Shown here one piece after another: positions 4,532-5,562 of a DNA stretch of 5,562 nt. Numbering within the stretch: position 1 is the stretch's first letter; every line of letters starts with the position of its first letter. The notes below the pieces were generated by a model, which was not told where the DNA came from, did no database searches, and worked only from the letters and a program-made list of their open reading frames with translations. The position numbers and the translations under genes are program-made. Source of the DNA: Planctomycetota bacterium (GTDB lineage: Bacteria; Planctomycetota; SZUA-567; H5-PLA8; CALKMO01); NCBI GenBank assembly GCA_026417845.1, contig JAOACM010000314.1, positions 1 through 5,562 of the forward strand. The letters are read 5' to 3'.

Positions 4532-5515
4532 ATGATCGCGCGTTCTTCCATCCTGGGTACCGGGTCCTACCTTCCCGAGAAGCGGATAACCAACGCCGAC
4601 CTCGAAAGAATGGTCGATACTTCCGACGAATGGATAATGACGCGCACGGGGATCAGGGAGCGACGGATGGCGGCGCCGGGGCAGACCACCAGCGACTTGG
4701 CGGTCGAGGCGTCGCGGAGAGCGCTGGCGTCGGCCGGCATCGGCGCGAAGGACTTGGACATGATAATAGTCGCCACGCTGACGCCGGACGCGTTGCTCCC
4801 GGCCACGGCCTGCCTGGTCCAGCACAAGCTCGGCGCCCGCTTCGTCGGAAGCTTCGACGTGGTCGCGGCCTGCTCGGGCTTCGTGTATTCGCTCTCGATC
4901 GCCGACCTTTTCATAAGGTCAGGTGCCGCGCGTCACGTGCTGGTGGTGGGGGCGGACGTGCTCTCGCGCGTCGTGGACTACACGGACCGCGGCACGTGCG
5001 TCCTGTTTGGTGACGGCTCCGGGGCGGTAATCATGGGTCCGGGAAACGGCCGGGCCGAAGTCCTGTACACGAAGCTTCACGCCGACGGATCCGGCGCCCA
5101 GAAGCTCTACATCCCCGCCGGCGGTTCGGCGCTCCCGGCATCCCGCGAGACGGTTGACGGAAGGATGCACTTCATAAAGCTGGCAGGGAGGGAAATATTC
5201 AGATTCGCCGTGACCGCGACGGCGGAGGCGATACGCGAGGCGATGGCGGATCTGATGCTGTCGCCGGCCGATATCGGAGCCGTGATCCCGCACCAGGCGA
5301 ACATAAGGATCATAGACAGCGTGGCGGAACGTCTTCCGATAGCGCGCGATCGGTATTTCCTGAATCTGGATCGCTACGGAAACACCTCGGCGGCAAGCAT
5401 CCCGATAGCGCTGGACGAAGCGGCCGGATGCGGCTTCCTCAACCCGGGCAAGCACGTAATCCTCGCGGCTTTCGGCGAGGGTCTGACGTGGGGATCGGCG
5501 GTCCTGCGATGGTAA
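4532..5515 (+). CDS. fabH: Beta-ketoacyl-ACP synthase III (FabH)
   Basis: FabH condenses acetyl-CoA (or another short acyl-CoA) with malonyl-ACP to give acetoacetyl-ACP, the first step of type II fatty-acid synthesis, in the cytoplasm. The 327-residue product has the complete Cys-His-Asn triad: C114 in VVAACSGFVYS, H254 in VIPHQANIRI and N284 in YGNTSAASIP; the 30-residue spacing of His to Asn equals that of the E. coli enzyme. The CoA-binding region SDEWIMTRTGI (31-41) carries the family Trp and Arg (W34, R38). GDGSGAVIMG (160-169) and the C-terminal FGEGLTWGSAVLRW are also typical. The start is ATG 4532, with AGGAG seven bases upstream. It is the third gene of the rpmF operon; fabD, fabG and acpP often follow, but the window ends 47 bases later. 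Chain-length preference (straight or branched starter) cannot be read with confidence. Confidence 0.97.
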   Translation: MIARSSILGTGSYLPEKRITNADLERMVDTSDEWIMTRTGIRERRMAAPGQTTSDLAVEASRRALASAGIGAKDLDMIIVATLTPDALLPATACLVQHKLGARFVGSFDVVAACSGFVYSLSIADLFIRSGAARHVLVVGADVLSRVVDYTDRGTCVLFGDGSGAVIMGPGNGRAEVLYTKLHADGSGAQKLYIPAGGSALPASRETVDGRMHFIKLAGREIFRFAVTATAEAIREAMADLMLSPADIGAVIPHQANIRIIDSVAERLPIARDRYFLNLDRYGNTSAASIPIALDEAAGCGFLNPGKHVILAAFGEGLTWGSAVLRW

Positions 5516-5562
5516 GCCTGGCCGGCTGCCGCGTGCGAGCCGGAATCCGCGGCGGCGTACCG
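5516..5562 (+). other. Right-edge remnant after fabH
   Basis: No terminator is visible here, so the operon may continue. An ATG at 5509-5511 overlaps the fabH stop (ATGGTAA) and its frame stays open to the window end, but the 18 visible codons (MVSLAGCRVRAGIRGGVP) match no fatty-acid gene start that I know, and no well-placed ribosome site precedes it. Confidence 0.35.

Noticed and set aside
4150..5013. Plus-strand frame of 287 codons spanning plsX and fabH
   Set aside because: It overlaps two certain genes in another frame and gives an arginine- and glycine-rich product; it is a shadow.

Overview
The window is a GC-rich bacterial chromosomal segment holding six supportable genes in two divergent groups. 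The plus strand carries the classic lipid-synthesis cluster rpmF-plsX-fabH (ribosomal protein L32, phosphate acyltransferase PlsX, beta-ketoacyl-ACP synthase III). The minus strand carries a secreted FecR-domain protein, a KtrA/TrkA-type potassium-channel regulatory subunit and the N-terminal part of a HEAT-repeat protein that runs off the left edge. A bacterium with a type II fatty-acid synthase is certain. The phylum cannot be fixed from the sequence alone. Codon use is high in GC at third positions, yet AUA makes up half of the isoleucine codons of fabH and AUU is absent, which is a useful lineage clue.

Layout from left to right: HEAT-repeat gene (minus, partial, 1 to about 552 or 393), ktrA/trkA-like gene (minus, 642-1295), a 435-base gap with a 19-base perfect dyad but no convincing gene, the fecR-domain gene (minus, 1731-2639), a 649-base divergent intergenic region, then rpmF (3289-3492), plsX (GTG start, 3497-4483) and fabH (4532-5515), with 47 bases left at the right edge.

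The intergenic region is the most structured non-coding part. It has a strong sigma70-type promoter facing rpmF (TTGACA, 16 bases, TATACT), a weaker candidate facing the fecR-domain gene, an exact 20-base direct repeat with one copy upstream of each promoter, a 63-base imperfect hairpin between the copies, and a 12-base perfect palindrome in the rpmF leader.

Functionally, PlsX makes acyl-phosphate for phospholipid synthesis and FabH starts each new fatty acid. Transcribing them with L32 ties membrane synthesis to ribosome production, as in many bacteria. The minus-strand genes have no evident metabolic link to this cluster. I saw no mobile element, CRISPR array, RNA gene or defence system, and nothing that clearly amounts to a new biological system. 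The best leads are the shared repeat and the leader palindrome.
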